Source of the DNA: JANWZL01 sp037445185 | GTDB taxonomy: Bacteria > Pseudomonadota > Gammaproteobacteria > Burkholderiales > Thiobacillaceae | Length of the DNA: 40,294 bases | Direction of reading: 5' to 3' | NCBI GenBank assembly: GCA_037445185.1 | Contig: JBBIKZ010000007.1 | Location: 1-40,294, forward strand | Part shown: positions 7,549 to 17,968 of the stretch, piece by piece | How the letters are laid out: every line of letters starts with the position of its first letter | Position numbering within the stretch: position 1 is the first letter of the stretch | Program-made: the position numbers and the translations under genes | Notes under the pieces: model-generated | Database searches by the model: none | Told to the model about the DNA's origin: nothing | Seen by the model: the letters and a program-made list of their open reading frames with translations, nothing else

Positions 7549-8636
7549 ATCTGCTCGACCTCGATCTTGCCGGGTTGACCGCCTGGTTCCAGACCATCGG
7601 CGAGAAACCCTTCCGCGCCAGGCAGGTCCTGCGCTGGCTGCATCAGCACGGCGCGGAGGACTTCGATCAGATGAGCGACCTGGCCAAGGACCTGCGCCGG
7701 AAGCTCGAGGAGCTGGCCGAGATTCGGCCGCCGCGGCTCATCGCCGAGCAGGCCGCCGCCGACGGCACGCGCAAGTTCCTGCTCGAGGTGGGGCCCGGCA
7801 ACCGGGTGGAGACGGTCTTCATCCCGGAGACCGACCGAGGGACGCTGTGCGTCTCGACCCAGGTCGGCTGCGCCCTGGAATGCCGCTTCTGTTCAACCGG
7901 CCGCCAGGGCTTCAACCGCAACCTCACGGTGGCCGAGGTCCTGGGGCAGCTGTGGTGGGCCAACAAGGCCCTCGGGCGCGACCCGCGCGGCGAGCGCATC
8001 ATCTCCAACGTGGTGCTGATGGGCATGGGCGAACCCCTGCTCAATTTCGACAACGTGGTCACGGCGCTCGCCGTCATGCTCGACGACCATGCCTATGGGC
8101 TGTCCCGCCGGCGGGTGACGGTGTCCACCTCCGGCATCGTCCCGGCCATGGACCGGCTGCGCGAGCGCATGCCGGTGGCCCTGGCGGTCTCGCTGCACGC
8201 GCCGGACGACGACCTGCGCAACGAGCTGGTGCCGATCAACCGCAAGTATCCGCTGCGCGAGCTCATGGCCGCCTGCCGGCGCTATGTCGCGGCGGCGCCG
8301 CGGGACTTCATCACCTTCGAGTACGTCATGCTCGATGGGGTGAACGACGGGCCGGAGCACGCCCGGGCGCTCATCGCGCTCACCCGCGATGTGCCCTGCA
8401 AGTTCAACCTGATCCCCTTCAACCCCTTCCCCGATTCCGGCTATCGGCGCTCGCCGCCCGACGTGGTGCGGCGCTTCGCCGGTGCGCTGCAGGCGGCAGG
8501 ACGTATCGCCACCACCCGCAAGACCCGAGGCGACGACATCGACGCGGCCTGCGGCCAGTTGGCGGGGGTGGTCGAGGACAGATCTCGCCGCGTGTTGCGC
8601 CGCATGGACGCTGTGCGGGCGGGGGGCATGGCGTGA
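7545..8636 (+). CDS. rlmN: Dual-specificity 23S rRNA/tRNA adenine C2-methyltransferase
   Basis: A 363-residue radical SAM enzyme that methylates C2 of A2503 in 23S rRNA and of A37 in some tRNAs. The iron-sulfur cluster motif CxxxCxxC is at Cys109, Cys113 and Cys116 (GCALECRFCSTG). The C-terminal catalytic cysteine is Cys336 in RGDDIDAACGQL. The start is a TTG that overlaps the ndk stop; GGAG lies about 10 bases upstream. The gene overlaps pilW by 4 bases at its end, so translation is probably coupled along this run. Confidence 0.96.
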   Translation: MNLLDLDLAGLTAWFQTIGEKPFRARQVLRWLHQHGAEDFDQMSDLAKDLRRKLEELAEIRPPRLIAEQAAADGTRKFLLEVGPGNRVETVFIPETDRGTLCVSTQVGCALECRFCSTGRQGFNRNLTVAEVLGQLWWANKALGRDPRGERIISNVVLMGMGEPLLNFDNVVTALAVMLDDHAYGLSRRRVTVSTSGIVPAMDRLRERMPVALAVSLHAPDDDLRNELVPINRKYPLRELMAACRRYVAAAPRDFITFEYVMLDGVNDGPEHARALIALTRDVPCKFNLIPFNPFPDSGYRRSPPDVVRRFAGALQAAGRIATTRKTRGDDIDAACGQLAGVVEDRSRRVLRRMDAVRAGGMA

Positions 8637-9418
8637 GGGTCTGGTTCGCCGCGGCGTTGGGCCTGCTGCTGGCGGCCTGCGCGCAGACGCCCGACGACGG
8701 CCTGGGCCGCGAGGCCCAGTCCGGCGCCAGCGAGAACCCACGCGCCCGTATCCACACGGAATTGGCCGCGCAATACTTCCTGCGCGGACAGCATGCGATC
8801 GCCCTGGAAGGCCTCGACGAGGCGCTGAAGGCGGATGCCAACTACGCCCCCGCCCACAACATGCTGGGCCTGGTCTATGGCGACCTGCGCGAGGACGCCA
8901 AGGCCGAGGCGAGCTTCAAGCGTGCCATCGCGTTGCAGCGCAACTATTCCGAGGCGCACAACAACTACGGCTGGTTCCTCTGTCAGCGCGGCCGCCACGA
9001 TGCCTCGCTGGCGCAGTTCGAGCTCGCCTTGGCCAATCCCCTCTACGCCTCACCCGAACGCGCCCTGACCAACGCGGGCCTGTGCAGCCTGCAAAAGGGG
9101 GAGCTCAAGGCGGCGGAGGACTACCTGCAGCGCGCCCTGCGACGGGTGCCCAATCAGCCCGCTGCACTGCTGGCGCTGGCGAACGTGCACGCCCGTCAGG
9201 GGCGTCTGGTGTTGGCGCGCAATCTGCTCAAGCAGGCCGCCGCCATCACCGAGCTGGATGCCCCGGGCCTGTGGCTGGGGGTGCGGGTGGAACGCCAACT
9301 GGGCGACCGCGCCAGCGAGACGAGCTACGCCAGCCAGCTCGCGCGGCGCTTCCCCGACAGCGAGGAGGCCCACTGGCTGCGCACCGGTCAGTACGACCAG
9401 CCGGGAGGCTGGCCTTGA
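8633..9418 (+). CDS. pilW: Type IV pilus biogenesis/stability TPR lipoprotein
   Basis: A 261-residue outer-membrane lipoprotein (PilW, also called PilF) that helps the PilQ secretin assemble. I start it at GTG 8633, overlapping the rlmN stop by 4 bases, with a G-rich ribosome site just upstream. This gives a short signal peptide ending LLAAC with the lipid Cys at position 16. Tetratricopeptide repeats run from about residue 40 to 220; AHNMLGLVYGDL and AHNNYGWFLCQRGRHDASL are clear examples. Its place between rlmN and rodZ is the conserved one in beta- and gammaproteobacteria. Confidence 0.93.
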   Translation: MRVWFAAALGLLLAACAQTPDDGLGREAQSGASENPRARIHTELAAQYFLRGQHAIALEGLDEALKADANYAPAHNMLGLVYGDLREDAKAEASFKRAIALQRNYSEAHNNYGWFLCQRGRHDASLAQFELALANPLYASPERALTNAGLCSLQKGELKAAEDYLQRALRRVPNQPAALLALANVHARQGRLVLARNLLKQAAAITELDAPGLWLGVRVERQLGDRASETSYASQLARRFPDSEEAHWLRTGQYDQPGGWP

Positions 9419-10353
9419 GCCCGGCGTTCACGCCCGGATTCGGCGCGACGCTGGCCGCTGCGCGCGAGTCCCGCGGCATGAGCGTCGCGGAAGTGGCCGA
9501 GCGGCTCAAGCTCTCCCCGCGCCAGATCGAGGCCCTGGAGGCGGAGGACTGGTCGAGCCTGCCCGATCCAGTGTTCGTGCGCGGTTTCGTGCGCAACTAC
9601 GCCAAGCTCGTCGGTGTGGCACCAGAGGCGTTGATGCCGGCGGTCGATGGTGCCGAAGCGGTGACCCAGACCATCACCGCGCCATCGGCCGGGGTGCGTC
9701 TGGGCAGTTCTCCGGTCGCCCGCTGGCTGTTGTTGCCCTTGCTGCTGGTGGTCCTGTTCGTGGCCGTGGTGGTCGGGCTCTACACCTGGCTCAGGCAGGG
9801 CGAGAACGCCCTGCTGCCGGCCGAGACCGCCTTGCCGGCCGAGCAGGCGGCAGCCCTTCCGGCCGCACCGGGGGCGGTGCAGGACGGCATCGTGGCCGCG
9901 GGCCCGCAAACGCTCGCGCCGGCGGCGACCGAGCCTCCGCCGGCCGCCCCAAACGCCGACACGCCCACCGCGCGTGAGCCCGCAGCCAGCGGCGGGCCGG
10001 CGCCGACGCCTGCCCGCCTGCAGGCGGACAACCCGCCGCCTGCCCCTCCCGCCGCGCCCCGCGCCGCCAGCGCACAGGACGCCGCAGCGTCGAGCCCGGC
10101 GCAGAGCCAGGCCCAGGGCCGCGTGTCGATGCGCTTCACACCGGCTGAGGATGCCTGGATCCAGGTCGTCGATGGCAAGGGCATGCGCTTTTCCAAGCTG
10201 GTACGGGGCGGCTCCAGCGAGGTGGTCTCCGGCACCCCGCCGTTCCGGCTGGTGGTAGGCAATGCCGCCAACGTCAGCTTGGTGTACAACGGCCACGTCA
10301 TCGACCTCAAGCCCTACATCGGCGAAAAGGTCGCGCGGCTGACGCTCGAGTGA
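9415..10353 (+). CDS. rodZ: RodZ-like cytoskeletal membrane protein
   Basis: A 312-residue bitopic protein that links the MreB cytoskeleton to the envelope and helps set rod shape. The TTG at 9415 is chosen because it overlaps the pilW stop and has GGGAGG at 9402-9407. A helix-turn-helix domain of the Xre type occupies about 10-75 (SVAEVAERLKLSPRQIEALE), a membrane helix about 101-124, a long Ala/Pro linker about 135-235, and a beta-rich RodZ C-terminal (DUF4115) domain about 238-312 (AWIQVVDGKGMRF). The HTH part in this family binds MreB rather than acting as a classical repressor. Confidence 0.93.
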   Translation: MSPAFTPGFGATLAAARESRGMSVAEVAERLKLSPRQIEALEAEDWSSLPDPVFVRGFVRNYAKLVGVAPEALMPAVDGAEAVTQTITAPSAGVRLGSSPVARWLLLPLLLVVLFVAVVVGLYTWLRQGENALLPAETALPAEQAAALPAAPGAVQDGIVAAGPQTLAPAATEPPPAAPNADTPTAREPAASGGPAPTPARLQADNPPPAPPAAPRAASAQDAAASSPAQSQAQGRVSMRFTPAEDAWIQVVDGKGMRFSKLVRGGSSEVVSGTPPFRLVVGNAANVSLVYNGHVIDLKPYIGEKVARLTLE

Positions 10354-10372
10354 CCCGAAGAGGATTGCGCCC

Positions 10373-11608
10373 ATGACCCAGCACAAAGAGATCGTCAGAA
10401 GACCCAGTCGCCGGGTCATGGTGGGCCACGTCGCGGTGGGAGGCGGTGCACCGGTGGTGGTGCAATCCATGACCAATACCGACACCGCCGATGTGGCGGC
10501 TACGGTGCGCCAGGTGCGTGAGCTCTGGGAGGCGGGTTCCGAGCTGGTGCGCATCACCGTCAACACCTTGGAGGCGGCCTGCGCCGTACCCCGTATCCGT
10601 GAGACGCTGGATGCCCAGGGCTGCAACGTCCCGCTGATCGGGGACTTCCATTTCAACGGGCACAAGCTGCTCGCAGCCGTGCCGGAATGCGCCCAGACGC
10701 TGGCCAAGCTGCGCATCAATCCCGGCAACGTCGGCCGTGGTGCCAGGCGTGAGGAGCAGTTCGCCCAGCTGATCGAGATCGCCTGCCGCTACGACAAGCC
10801 CGTGCGCATCGGCGTGAACTGGGGCAGCCTGGACCAGGATCTGCTCGCGCGTATGATGGACGAGAACGCACGCCGTGAGCGGCCGCTCGAGGTCGACGAG
10901 GTGATGCGCCACGCCGTCATCGCCTCGGCCCTGGAATCCGCCGCCCGCGCCGAGGAGCTGGGGCTGCCGGGCGACCGCATCATCCTTTCGTGCAAGCTCT
11001 CGGGCGTACAGGACCTGATCCGCGTCTATCGCGATCTGGCCGCGCGCTGCGACTATCCCCTGCATCTGGGGCTCACCGAGGCGGGCATGGGCTCCAAGGG
11101 GATCGTCGCCTCCACCGCCGCGCTGGCGGTGCTGCTGCAGGAGGGCATCGGCGACACCATCCGCGTCTCGCTGACCCCACGCCCGGGTGAGCCGCGCACC
11201 CTCGAGGTGCAGGTGGCCCAGGAGATCCTGCAGGTGATGGGCATCCGTTCCTTCACCCCCCTGGTCACCGCCTGTCCGGGCTGCGGCCGCACCACCAGCA
11301 CCTATTTCCAGGAGCTGGCACTGTCCATCCAGACCTGGCTGCGCGCCCAGATGCCGGTCTGGCGCGGACGCTATCCCGGTGTCGAGAACATGAGCGTGGC
11401 GGTCATGGGCTGTGTGGTCAACGGCCCCGGCGAGAGCCGGCACGCCAACGTCGGCATCAGCCTGCCCGGCACGGGCGAGACGCCGGTGGCGCCCGTCTAT
11501 GTCGACGGCGAGAAGACCGTGACCCTCAAGGGCGACCGGATCGCCGAGGAATTCCAGGCCATCGTCCAAGACTACGTGGAACGCACCTACGGCAAGCCAA
11601 CCCGATGA
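10373..11608 (+). CDS. ispG: 4-hydroxy-3-methylbut-2-enyl diphosphate synthase (flavodoxin/ferredoxin)
   Basis: A 411-residue [4Fe-4S] enzyme that catalyses the penultimate step of the MEP isoprenoid pathway, reducing MEcPP to HMBPP. The TIM-barrel part starts with VGHVAVGGGAPVVVQSMTNT. The cluster ligands are Cys301 and Cys304 in ACPGCGRTT and Cys347 in GCVVNGPGES. Length is close to the family norm for betaproteobacteria. In many relatives it is followed directly by hisS; here four histidine biosynthesis genes lie between. Confidence 0.97.
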   Translation: MTQHKEIVRRPSRRVMVGHVAVGGGAPVVVQSMTNTDTADVAATVRQVRELWEAGSELVRITVNTLEAACAVPRIRETLDAQGCNVPLIGDFHFNGHKLLAAVPECAQTLAKLRINPGNVGRGARREEQFAQLIEIACRYDKPVRIGVNWGSLDQDLLARMMDENARRERPLEVDEVMRHAVIASALESAARAEELGLPGDRIILSCKLSGVQDLIRVYRDLAARCDYPLHLGLTEAGMGSKGIVASTAALAVLLQEGIGDTIRVSLTPRPGEPRTLEVQVAQEILQVMGIRSFTPLVTACPGCGRTTSTYFQELALSIQTWLRAQMPVWRGRYPGVENMSVAVMGCVVNGPGESRHANVGISLPGTGETPVAPVYVDGEKTVTLKGDRIAEEFQAIVQDYVERTYGKPTR

Positions 11609-11660
11609 GCGTTGCACCAGCATGTTCGGTGCGTAGACGCCCTCTGCCCTCGCACTGTTC

Positions 11661-11683
11661 TGATCCCTGACACCGACACCTGA
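11661..11683. repeat. Degenerate 7-base repeat before hisC
   Basis: TGATCCC, TGACACC and a shortened GACACC follow each other and end in TGATG, whose ATG is the hisC start. They match the TGANNCC pattern also found before hisA and der. Confidence 0.5.
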
Positions 11684-12762
11684 TGCGCTCGCCCGATCAG
11701 CTCGTCCGCCCGGAGATCCTGCGCCTCGCGGCCTACCACGTGCCGGATGCGCGCGGGATGGTGAAGCTGGATGCGATGGAGAACCCCTACCGGCTGCCGG
11801 CCGATCTGGCCCAGGCACTGGGCGAGCGACTCGCGGACACACCCATCAACCGCTACCCCGACCCGCGTGCGGACGCACTCAAGGCCGTCATGCGGCAGGC
11901 CTTCGCCATCCCCAAGGAGTTGGAGCTCCTGCTCGGCAACGGCTCGGACGAACTCATCCAGATCCTCACTCTGGCCCTGGCCCGGCCGGGCGCGACCCTG
12001 CTCACGGTCGAGCCCTCCTTCGTGATGTATCGCCTGATCGCCGAGTTCTGCGGCATGCGCTACGTGGGCGTAGCCCTCACGCCCGATTTCGCCCTGAATG
12101 AGGCGGCCATGCTCGAGGCCATCGCGGTGCACGCGCCGGCACTCATCTTCCTGGCCTATCCCAACAATCCCACCGGCAATGCCTTCGACCGGGCCGCCAT
12201 CGAGCGCATCGCCCGCGCCGCGCCCGGGCTGGTGGTGGTAGACGAGGCCTATCACGCCTTCGCCGGCGGACTGAGCTTTCTCGACGACATCAGCCGGTTT
12301 GACAATCTCCTCGTCATGCGCACGCTGTCCAAGCTGGGCCTGGCGGGGCTGCGTCTGGGCTACCTGGTCGGCGCGCCCGAGTGGGTCGCGCAGTTCGACA
12401 AGGTGCGCCTGCCTTATAATGTCAATGCGCTGACCCAACAGGCGGCGCACCTGGCGTTGCAGAACGTGGCCGTGCTCGAACGGCAAGCCGCCCACATCGT
12501 CGCCGAGCGGGGCCGGCTCGCTCAAGCCCTGCAGGCGCTGCCGGGGGTGCAGGTCTACGACAGCGCGGCGAACTTCCTGCTCATGCGCGTGCGACGAGCC
12601 GCCGCGGTGTTCGAGGGTCTGAAGCGGCGCGGTGTGCTGGTCAAGAACCTGCATGGCGCGCATCCCTTGCTCGCCGACTGTTTGCGGGTGACGGTGGGGA
12701 CTGCGGACGAGAACCGGCGCTTTCTCGATGCCTTGATGGCCGAATTGGAAACCAGAGCGTGA
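11683..12762 (+). CDS. hisC: Histidinol-phosphate aminotransferase
   Basis: A 359-residue PLP-dependent class I/II aminotransferase that converts imidazole acetol phosphate and glutamate to histidinol phosphate. The Schiff-base lysine is Lys217 in TLSKLGLAGLRLG; YPNNPTGN and VVVDEAYHAF are the substrate and cofactor signatures. The ATG is preceded by a heptad repeat rather than a clear ribosome site. The last 4 bases overlap the GTG start of hisB. It opens a block hisC-hisB-hisH-hisA with no hisG or hisD upstream. Confidence 0.96.
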   Translation: MRSPDQLVRPEILRLAAYHVPDARGMVKLDAMENPYRLPADLAQALGERLADTPINRYPDPRADALKAVMRQAFAIPKELELLLGNGSDELIQILTLALARPGATLLTVEPSFVMYRLIAEFCGMRYVGVALTPDFALNEAAMLEAIAVHAPALIFLAYPNNPTGNAFDRAAIERIARAAPGLVVVDEAYHAFAGGLSFLDDISRFDNLLVMRTLSKLGLAGLRLGYLVGAPEWVAQFDKVRLPYNVNALTQQAAHLALQNVAVLERQAAHIVAERGRLAQALQALPGVQVYDSAANFLLMRVRRAAAVFEGLKRRGVLVKNLHGAHPLLADCLRVTVGTADENRRFLDALMAELETRA

Positions 12763-13355
12763 ACAACCCGCGCAGGGCGGAAGTCAGCCGCCAGACCTTG
12801 GAGACCCGGATCACGGTCAAGCTGGACCTGGATGGCAGCGGGACGTCCCGACTGGCCATCGGGGTGCCGTTCTTCGAGCACATGCTCGATCAGGTGGCCC
12901 GGCACGGCCTGATCGATCTGGACATCGAGGCCCAGGGCGACCTGCACATCGACGCCCACCACACCGTCGAGGACGTCGGCATCACCCTGGGCCAGGCCAT
13001 GAGCCGGGCGGTGGGCGACAAGCAGGGCATCCGCCGCTACGGCCATGCCTACGTGCCGCTGGACGAGGCCCTGTCGCGCGTGGTGGTGGACTTCTCGGGC
13101 CGGCCCGGCCTCGAGTTCCAGGTCGCGTTCACCCGCGCCCGTGTCGGTGACTTCGATGTCGACCTGATCCGCGAATTCTTCCAGGGCTTCGTCAACCACG
13201 TCGGCGTCACCCTGCACGTCGACAACCTGCGCGGCTTGAATGCGCATCATCAGGCGGAGACGGTCTTCAAGGCCTTCGGGCGGGCGCTGCGCATGGCGCT
13301 CGAACCCGACCCGCGCCTGGGCGGCGCGATACCCTCCACCAAGGGGAGCCTATGA
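12759..13355 (+). CDS. hisB: Imidazoleglycerol-phosphate dehydratase
   Basis: A 198-residue monofunctional dehydratase of the histidine pathway, without the phosphatase domain seen in the fused enterobacterial enzyme. The duplicated metal-binding motifs are HHTVEDVGITLGQA and HVDNLRGLNAHHQAE. The start is a GTG overlapping the hisC stop by 4 bases, and the end overlaps the hisH ATG in the same way. This argues for coupled translation. Confidence 0.97.
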   Translation: MNNPRRAEVSRQTLETRITVKLDLDGSGTSRLAIGVPFFEHMLDQVARHGLIDLDIEAQGDLHIDAHHTVEDVGITLGQAMSRAVGDKQGIRRYGHAYVPLDEALSRVVVDFSGRPGLEFQVAFTRARVGDFDVDLIREFFQGFVNHVGVTLHVDNLRGLNAHHQAETVFKAFGRALRMALEPDPRLGGAIPSTKGSL

Positions 13356-14005
13356 CGCCGGTCGACATCGCCGTGGTCGACTACGGCATGGGCAACCTGC
13401 ACTCGGTGGCCAAGGCCCTGGAGCACGTCGCGCCCGACGCCAACGTGATGGTCACGGGCAACCCGGAGACCATCCGGGCGGCCGCGCGCATCGTCTTTCC
13501 CGGCCAAGGCGCGGCGCCGGACTGCATGGCCGAGATCAATGCCCGGGGACTCGAGGAGGCGATCGTCGAGGCGGCGCGCAGCAAACCCTTCCTCGGCATC
13601 TGCATGGGGCTGCAGGTGCTGTTCGAGCACAGCGACGAGGGCGACACCGAATGCCTCGGCGTCTTTCCCGGCCGGGTGGTGCGCTTCCCCGCGGACCTGC
13701 GCGACGCCGGGGGGACGCGGCTCAAGGTCCCGCACATGGGCTGGAACAACGTGCGCCAGGTGCCGCACCCCCTCTGGCGCGGCATCGCCGACGGGGCACG
13801 CTTCTACTTCGTGCACAGCTATTATGTGTTGCCGGCGCAGGCCGGGCTGGCGGTCGCCTACAGCACCTATGCGCAGGCGTTCGTCTGCGCCTGCGCCCGC
13901 GACAACGTCTTCGCCGTGCAATTCCATCCGGAGAAGAGCGCCCGCGACGGCCTAAAGCTGCTTGCCAATTTCGTGCGCTGGGACGGTAAAGTTTCCGCTA
14001 CCTGA
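13352..14005 (+). CDS. hisH: Imidazole glycerol phosphate synthase, glutaminase subunit
   Basis: A 217-residue class I glutamine amidotransferase that supplies ammonia to HisF. The catalytic triad is visible: Cys84 in LGICMGLQ, and His192 and Glu194 in VQFHPEKS. HisH needs HisF as partner, and in most genomes hisF follows hisA; here it is not in the window. The stop codon lies inside the heptad repeat that precedes hisA. Confidence 0.97.
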   Translation: MTPVDIAVVDYGMGNLHSVAKALEHVAPDANVMVTGNPETIRAAARIVFPGQGAAPDCMAEINARGLEEAIVEAARSKPFLGICMGLQVLFEHSDEGDTECLGVFPGRVVRFPADLRDAGGTRLKVPHMGWNNVRQVPHPLWRGIADGARFYFVHSYYVLPAQAGLAVAYSTYAQAFVCACARDNVFAVQFHPEKSARDGLKLLANFVRWDGKVSAT

Positions 14006-14023
14006 TACCTCATACCTGAAGTC
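13996..14023. repeat. 7-base repeat at the hisH-hisA junction
   Basis: CGCTACC, TGATACC, TCATACC and TGAAGTC stand in register, directly followed by the hisA ATG. The TGA of the second unit is the hisH stop codon. Confidence 0.7.
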
Positions 14024-14747
14024 ATGCTCATCATCCCCGCCATCGATCTCAAGGACGGTCACTGCGTGCGTCTGAAACAGGGCGAAATGGCCTCGGCAAC
14101 GGTATTTTCCGAGGACCCGGGGGCCACCGCGCGCAGATGGCTGGACGCGGGGGCCCGGCGGCTGCACCTGGTGGACCTCAATGGCGCCTTTGCCGGCAAG
14201 CCGGTCAACGAGGCGGCCATCCAGGCCATCATGGACGAGGTCGGCGACGAGATCCCGGTCCAGTTGGGCGGCGGCATCCGCGACCTCGACACCATCGAGC
14301 GCTATCTGGACGACGGCATCACCTATGTCATCATCGGCAGCGCGGCGGTGAAGAACCCCGGCTTCCTGCACGACGCCTGCAATGCCTTCCCGGGCCACAT
14401 CATCGTCGGTCTGGACGCCAAGGATGGCCGGGTGGCGGTGGAGGGCTGGTCCAAGGTGACGCACCACGAGGTCATCGATCTGGCCAGGAAGTTCCAGGAC
14501 TACGGCGTCGAGGCGGTGATCTACACCGACATCGGCCGTGACGGCATGATGAGCGGCGTGAACGTGGAGGCGACGGTGAAGCTGGCCCAGGCGCTCGCCA
14601 TCCCTGTCATCGCCAGCGGCGGCATCACCAATATGGAGGACGTGCGCCGGCTGTGCGCGGTGGCGGACGAGGGCATCGTCGGCGCCATCACCGGCCGCGC
14701 CATCTACGAGGGCAGCCTGGACTTCGCCGAGGCGCAGCGCCTCGCGG

Positions 14748-14767
<20 letters not shown>
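14024..14767 (+). CDS. hisA: ProFAR isomerase of histidine synthesis
   Basis: A 247-residue TIM-barrel enzyme, 1-(5-phosphoribosyl)-5-[(5-phosphoribosylamino)methylideneamino]imidazole-4-carboxamide isomerase. The catalytic acids are Asp8 (PAIDLKDG) and Asp131 (VGLDAKDG), and the phosphate-binding loops VQLGGGIRDL and VIASGGITN are intact. HisA and HisF are paralogues; the DLKDGHCVRLKQG start and DIGRDGMMSG fit HisA. Its end meets hisS, which may begin 20 bases inside it. Confidence 0.96.
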
Positions 14768-16037
<1,270 letters not shown>

Positions 16038-16093
16038 CCGTGCCCCGCGCCAGCCGCCATCCTTGCCTATCACTCACCACACGGAACTGAACC

Positions 16094-16723
16094 ATGGCCC
16101 TCGACCTGGAAGAACAGGAAAAACTGGACGAACTCAAGGCGTGGTGGAAACAAAACGCCAAATGGGTCATCACCGGCCTTGCGGTCTTTCTGCTCGCCGT
16201 GGCCGGTTGGCGCGGCTGGCAGACCTGGACCCACAAGCAGGCGGTCGAGGCCTCCCAGCTCTTCGACCGGGCCCTGCAGGCGGCCATGCTGAACGATGCC
16301 AAGGCCGTGCGCGAGCACACCGGCCAGATCATGGAAAACTACGGCCGCACCGCCTACGCCACGCCTGCCGCCTGGCTGGCCGGACAGATCAACCACGACA
16401 ACGGTGACGTCAAGAGCGCCGACGCCCAGTATGCCTATGCCCTGGACAAGGCGCGCGACACCGTCGTCGAGCAACTGGCAAGGCTGCGCCTGGCGGCCAT
16501 CCGCCTGGAGAAGAAGGACTACGACGGGGCCTTGGCGCTGCTCGCGCAGCCCCACGACGAGGCCTACGCCGGCCTGTACGCCAATCTGAAGGGGGACGTG
16601 CTGGTCGAGCAAGGCAAGCCTGCGGAGGCGCGCGCCGCCTATCGGGAGGCCTTGAAGAAGCTGGGCGATAAGAGCGCGCTGAGGCCCCTCGTGGAGATCA
16701 AGCTGGACGCACTGGGAGGCTGA
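16094..16723 (+). CDS. yfgM: YfgM-like TPR membrane protein
   Basis: A 209-residue protein of the YfgM family, an ancillary factor found at the SecYEG translocon with PpiD in E. coli. The N-terminus is cytoplasmic (DLEEQEKLDELKAWWKQN), a single membrane helix spans about 25-45 (VITGLAVFLLAVAGW), and the rest is periplasmic with TPR-like helices. Its place between hisS and bamB is the conserved one. Confidence 0.92.
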   Translation: MALDLEEQEKLDELKAWWKQNAKWVITGLAVFLLAVAGWRGWQTWTHKQAVEASQLFDRALQAAMLNDAKAVREHTGQIMENYGRTAYATPAAWLAGQINHDNGDVKSADAQYAYALDKARDTVVEQLARLRLAAIRLEKKDYDGALALLAQPHDEAYAGLYANLKGDVLVEQGKPAEARAAYREALKKLGDKSALRPLVEIKLDALGG

Positions 16724-16727
16724 CCAA

Positions 16728-17930
16728 GTGAAGCGCACGCTGTTTCCCGCCCTCGGCCTCACCGTCGCCCTGGGCCTCGCCGGCTGCGGCACCATCGGCG
16801 GCTGGTTCGGCTCGGGTGATGCCAGGATCAAACCGGCGGAGCTGCCGAGCTTTCAGCCCAGCGCCAGCATGACCAGGCTGTGGGAGGTCAATGTCGGCAG
16901 CGGCCTGCCTTACAGCTTCACACCGGCCAGCGACGGCCAGGCCATCTATGCCGCCGGCCGCGACGGCCGTATCCTGAAGCTCGATGCGGCCACGGGGCGC
17001 GAGTTGGCGCGCATCGAGACCGGCCGTAGACTGTCGGCCGGGGTCGGCCTGGGCGAGGGGCTGGTCCTGGTCGGCACGCCCAAGGGTGAGGTGCTGGCCT
17101 ACCGAACTGCAGACGGTCAACCGGCTTGGACCGCCCAGTTGAGCGGGGAGATCCTCACGCCGCCCCAGGCGCGTGGCGGACTGGTGGCGGTGCGTGGCAA
17201 CGACGGCAAGGTCTGGGCCCTGGATGCGGCCGATGGCAAGCGCCGCTGGGTCTACAGCCGGGCGCTGCCGGCCCTGGCCCTGCGCGATCCGGGCGGTCTC
17301 GCGCTGGGCGATCGTGCCGTGTACGCCGGCTTCCCGGGCGGCAGGCTGGTCGCCTTGTCGCTCGCCAACGGTGCCCCCATCTGGGAGGCCAATGTCGCGC
17401 TGCCCAAGGGCGCCACGGAACTGGAGCGCATCGCCGATGTGGCGGGCCCGCTCGCCTTGAGCGAGCGGCTCGTCTGCGCCGGTGCCTATCAGGGGCGGGT
17501 GGCCTGTTTCGACCGCATCAGCGGCCAAGGGGTATGGGGGCGCGAGCTGTCCGTCCTGCGTGGCGTGGCCATGGACGCGCGCCAGCTCTATGCGGCGGAC
17601 AGCGCCGACACGCTGCACGCCTTCGACCGCGAGCGCGGCGTGAGTCCCTGGAAGCAGGACAAGCTGCGCGACCGGCGCCTGTCCACGCCCCTGCCCCTCG
17701 GGCGTCACGTCGTGGTGGGCGACTATCAGGGTCAGGTGCATCTGCTCGATGCCGACACCGGCGCCTTTGCCGCCCGCATCGCCACCGACGGTAGCGCGAT
17801 CACGGCCGCGCCGATCGCCACGGCTCAGGCGATCGTCGTGCAGACGGCCAACGGCGGGGTCTACGCGTTCCAGGTTGCAGGGGACAGGGTTCAGGGTACA
17901 GATCAAGTCGCCGCGCCGAAGACGCGCTGA
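16728..17930 (+). CDS. bamB: Outer-membrane assembly lipoprotein BamB
   Basis: A 400-residue beta-propeller lipoprotein of the BAM complex that folds outer-membrane beta-barrels. GTG start 4 bases after yfgM. The signal peptide ends LAGC with the lipid Cys at position 20. PQQ-like blades repeat through the protein (YAAGRDGRILKLDAATGREL; WALDAADGKRRWVY; YAADSADTLHAFD). The last 20 codons include five 7-base repeats, so the C-terminal tail VAGDRVQGTDQVAAPKTR may be a repeat-derived extension beyond the final blade. Confidence 0.96.
   Translation: MKRTLFPALGLTVALGLAGCGTIGGWFGSGDARIKPAELPSFQPSASMTRLWEVNVGSGLPYSFTPASDGQAIYAAGRDGRILKLDAATGRELARIETGRRLSAGVGLGEGLVLVGTPKGEVLAYRTADGQPAWTAQLSGEILTPPQARGGLVAVRGNDGKVWALDAADGKRRWVYSRALPALALRDPGGLALGDRAVYAGFPGGRLVALSLANGAPIWEANVALPKGATELERIADVAGPLALSERLVCAGAYQGRVACFDRISGQGVWGRELSVLRGVAMDARQLYAADSADTLHAFDRERGVSPWKQDKLRDRRLSTPLPLGRHVVVGDYQGQVHLLDADTGAFAARIATDGSAITAAPIATAQAIVVQTANGGVYAFQVAGDRVQGTDQVAAPKTR
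17867..17901. repeat. Five 7-base repeats inside the end of bamB
   Basis: gttccag, gttgcag, gggacag, ggttcag and ggtacag stand head to tail in strict 7-base register; every unit ends in cag. Read on the minus strand they are CTGNNCC-like, the same family as the TGANNCC units before der, in opposite orientation. Confidence 0.72.
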
Positions 17931-17937
17931 TGGCTGC

Positions 17938-17968
17938 TGAAACCTGTAGCCTGACGCCCGACGGCTGA
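17938..17968. repeat. 7-base repeats between bamB and der
   Basis: TGAAACC, TGTAGCC, TGACGCC and CGACGGC, then TGA, run directly into the der ATG at 17969. Confidence 0.68.

Noticed and set aside
10307..11842. Long minus-strand open frame opposite ispG (511 codons)
   Set aside because: ispG on the plus strand is intact with all cluster cysteines; the antisense product matches no family and has shadow composition.
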